6,744 nucleotides of DNA from assembly GCA_043802345.1 (NCBI GenBank), contig JAZDLC010000373.1, positions 1 to 6,744 on the forward strand. The letters run 5' to 3'. Positions 6,382-6,744 of the stretch are shown piece by piece (position 1 is the first letter of the stretch; each line of letters starts with the position of its first letter). Made by a program: the position numbers and the translations under genes. Source of the DNA: JAZDLC01 sp043802345 (GTDB lineage: Bacteria > Planctomycetota > B15-G4 > JADJEK01). The notes under the pieces were generated by a model. The model was not told where the DNA came from, searched no databases, and was given only the letters and a program-made list of their open reading frames with translations.

Positions 6382-6744
6382 ATGCCAGCGATACTGCTCG
6401 TGCAGCCGGACAACAGGGTCGGCCTGCAATCCCTTTACGACATGCTCATGAACGGCGGTCCGATCATGGTGCCGATCGCGCTCTGTTCGGTGATCGCCCT
6501 GGCGTACATCGTGGAGCGCTCCATCCGCCTCAGAAGCGGCCGGCTCGGCTCGCGCCGCTTCGGCGGTGAGCTGCTCGAGGCGGTGAAGAGCGGCGGCGCC
6601 CAGCAGGCGATCGCCATCTGCGACGCCGCCCGCCATCCGCTCGCCCGCATTCTGTCGGCCGGCCTCAAGCGCAACGGTGCCCCGCTGCTCGAGGTGGAGA
6701 AGGCGGTGGAGGACGCCGGCTCCCGGGAAGTGCGGCGCCTGTCC
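6382..6744 (+). CDS. MotA/TolQ/ExbB-family proton channel, N-terminal part (3' end outside window)
   Basis: The frame is open from 6382 to the last base, giving 121 residues without a stop. A short N-terminal segment leads to LYDMLMNGGPIMVPIALCSVIALAYIVER (residues 18-46). The G-G-P-I-M entry, the single hydrophobic helix (about 27-44) and the closing E-R are the hallmark first transmembrane segment of ExbB/TolQ proteins. The cytoplasmic region follows (VKSGGAQQAIAICDAARHPLARILSAGLKRNG ... VEKAVEDAG), also typical of the family. Transmembrane helices 2 and 3 would lie beyond the window. Members form an inner-membrane pentamer that, with an ExbD/TolR/MotB-type partner, uses the proton-motive force to do work in the envelope. 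The upstream TPR gene is very likely its operon partner. Whether it belongs to a Ton, Tol-Pal, gliding (Agl-like) or other system cannot be told without the downstream genes. Confidence 0.88.
   Translation, partial: MPAILLVQPDNRVGLQSLYDMLMNGGPIMVPIALCSVIALAYIVERSIRLRSGRLGSRRFGGELLEAVKSGGAQQAIAICDAARHPLARILSAGLKRNGAPLLEVEKAVEDAGSREVRRLS

Overview
This 6.7 kb window of G+C-rich bacterial chromosome holds five protein genes, two of them cut by the window edges. The envelope systems (exported proteins, a MotA/TolQ/ExbB-type channel), the sulfatase and the arylsulfotransferase-like protein point to a Gram-negative, high-GC bacterium. Lineages rich in such genes include Planctomycetota, Acidobacteriota, Myxococcota/'Deltaproteobacteria' and related uncultured groups. 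The sequence alone does not let me choose among them. I see no tRNA, rRNA, CRISPR array, insertion sequence or phage gene.

Left part (1-3028): the C-terminal ~300 residues of a type I (formylglycine-dependent) sulfatase run rightward to 907. A 117-base gap with no clear signal follows, then a small two-CBS-domain (Bateman) protein at 1025-1438. Facing it is a 529-residue exported arylsulfate sulfotransferase (ASST)-family protein on the minus strand (3028-1439). The CBS and ASST genes meet tail to tail with no spacer: the palindrome TGATCA supplies both stop codons. The sulfatase and the ASST-like protein both act, by family, on sulfate esters. They also share an L-x-x-L-G-Y motif, at the sulfatase's very C-terminus and inside a disordered-looking insert of the ASST protein.

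Middle (3029-3333): a 305-base divergent intergenic region. It holds an A-run/inverted repeat that would look like a leftward intrinsic terminator or attenuator, a possible rightward promoter with an 18-bp near-perfect palindrome just where the -35/-10 spacer would be, and a predicted leader hairpin.

Right part (3334-6744): a likely operon. A 1006-residue exported protein made almost entirely of TPR-like helical repeats is followed after 27 bases by the start of a MotA/TolQ/ExbB proton-channel gene that leaves the window. The likely theme is a proton-motive-force-driven envelope machine (Tol/Ton/Agl-like) with a very large periplasmic TPR scaffold. The ExbD/TolR partner and any TonB-like or outer-membrane component would have to lie downstream and are not visible.

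No radically new system is evident. The best leads are the TPR solenoid paired with an ExbB-type motor, the L-x-x-L-G-Y motif shared by the two sulfate-ester proteins, and the operator-like palindrome.
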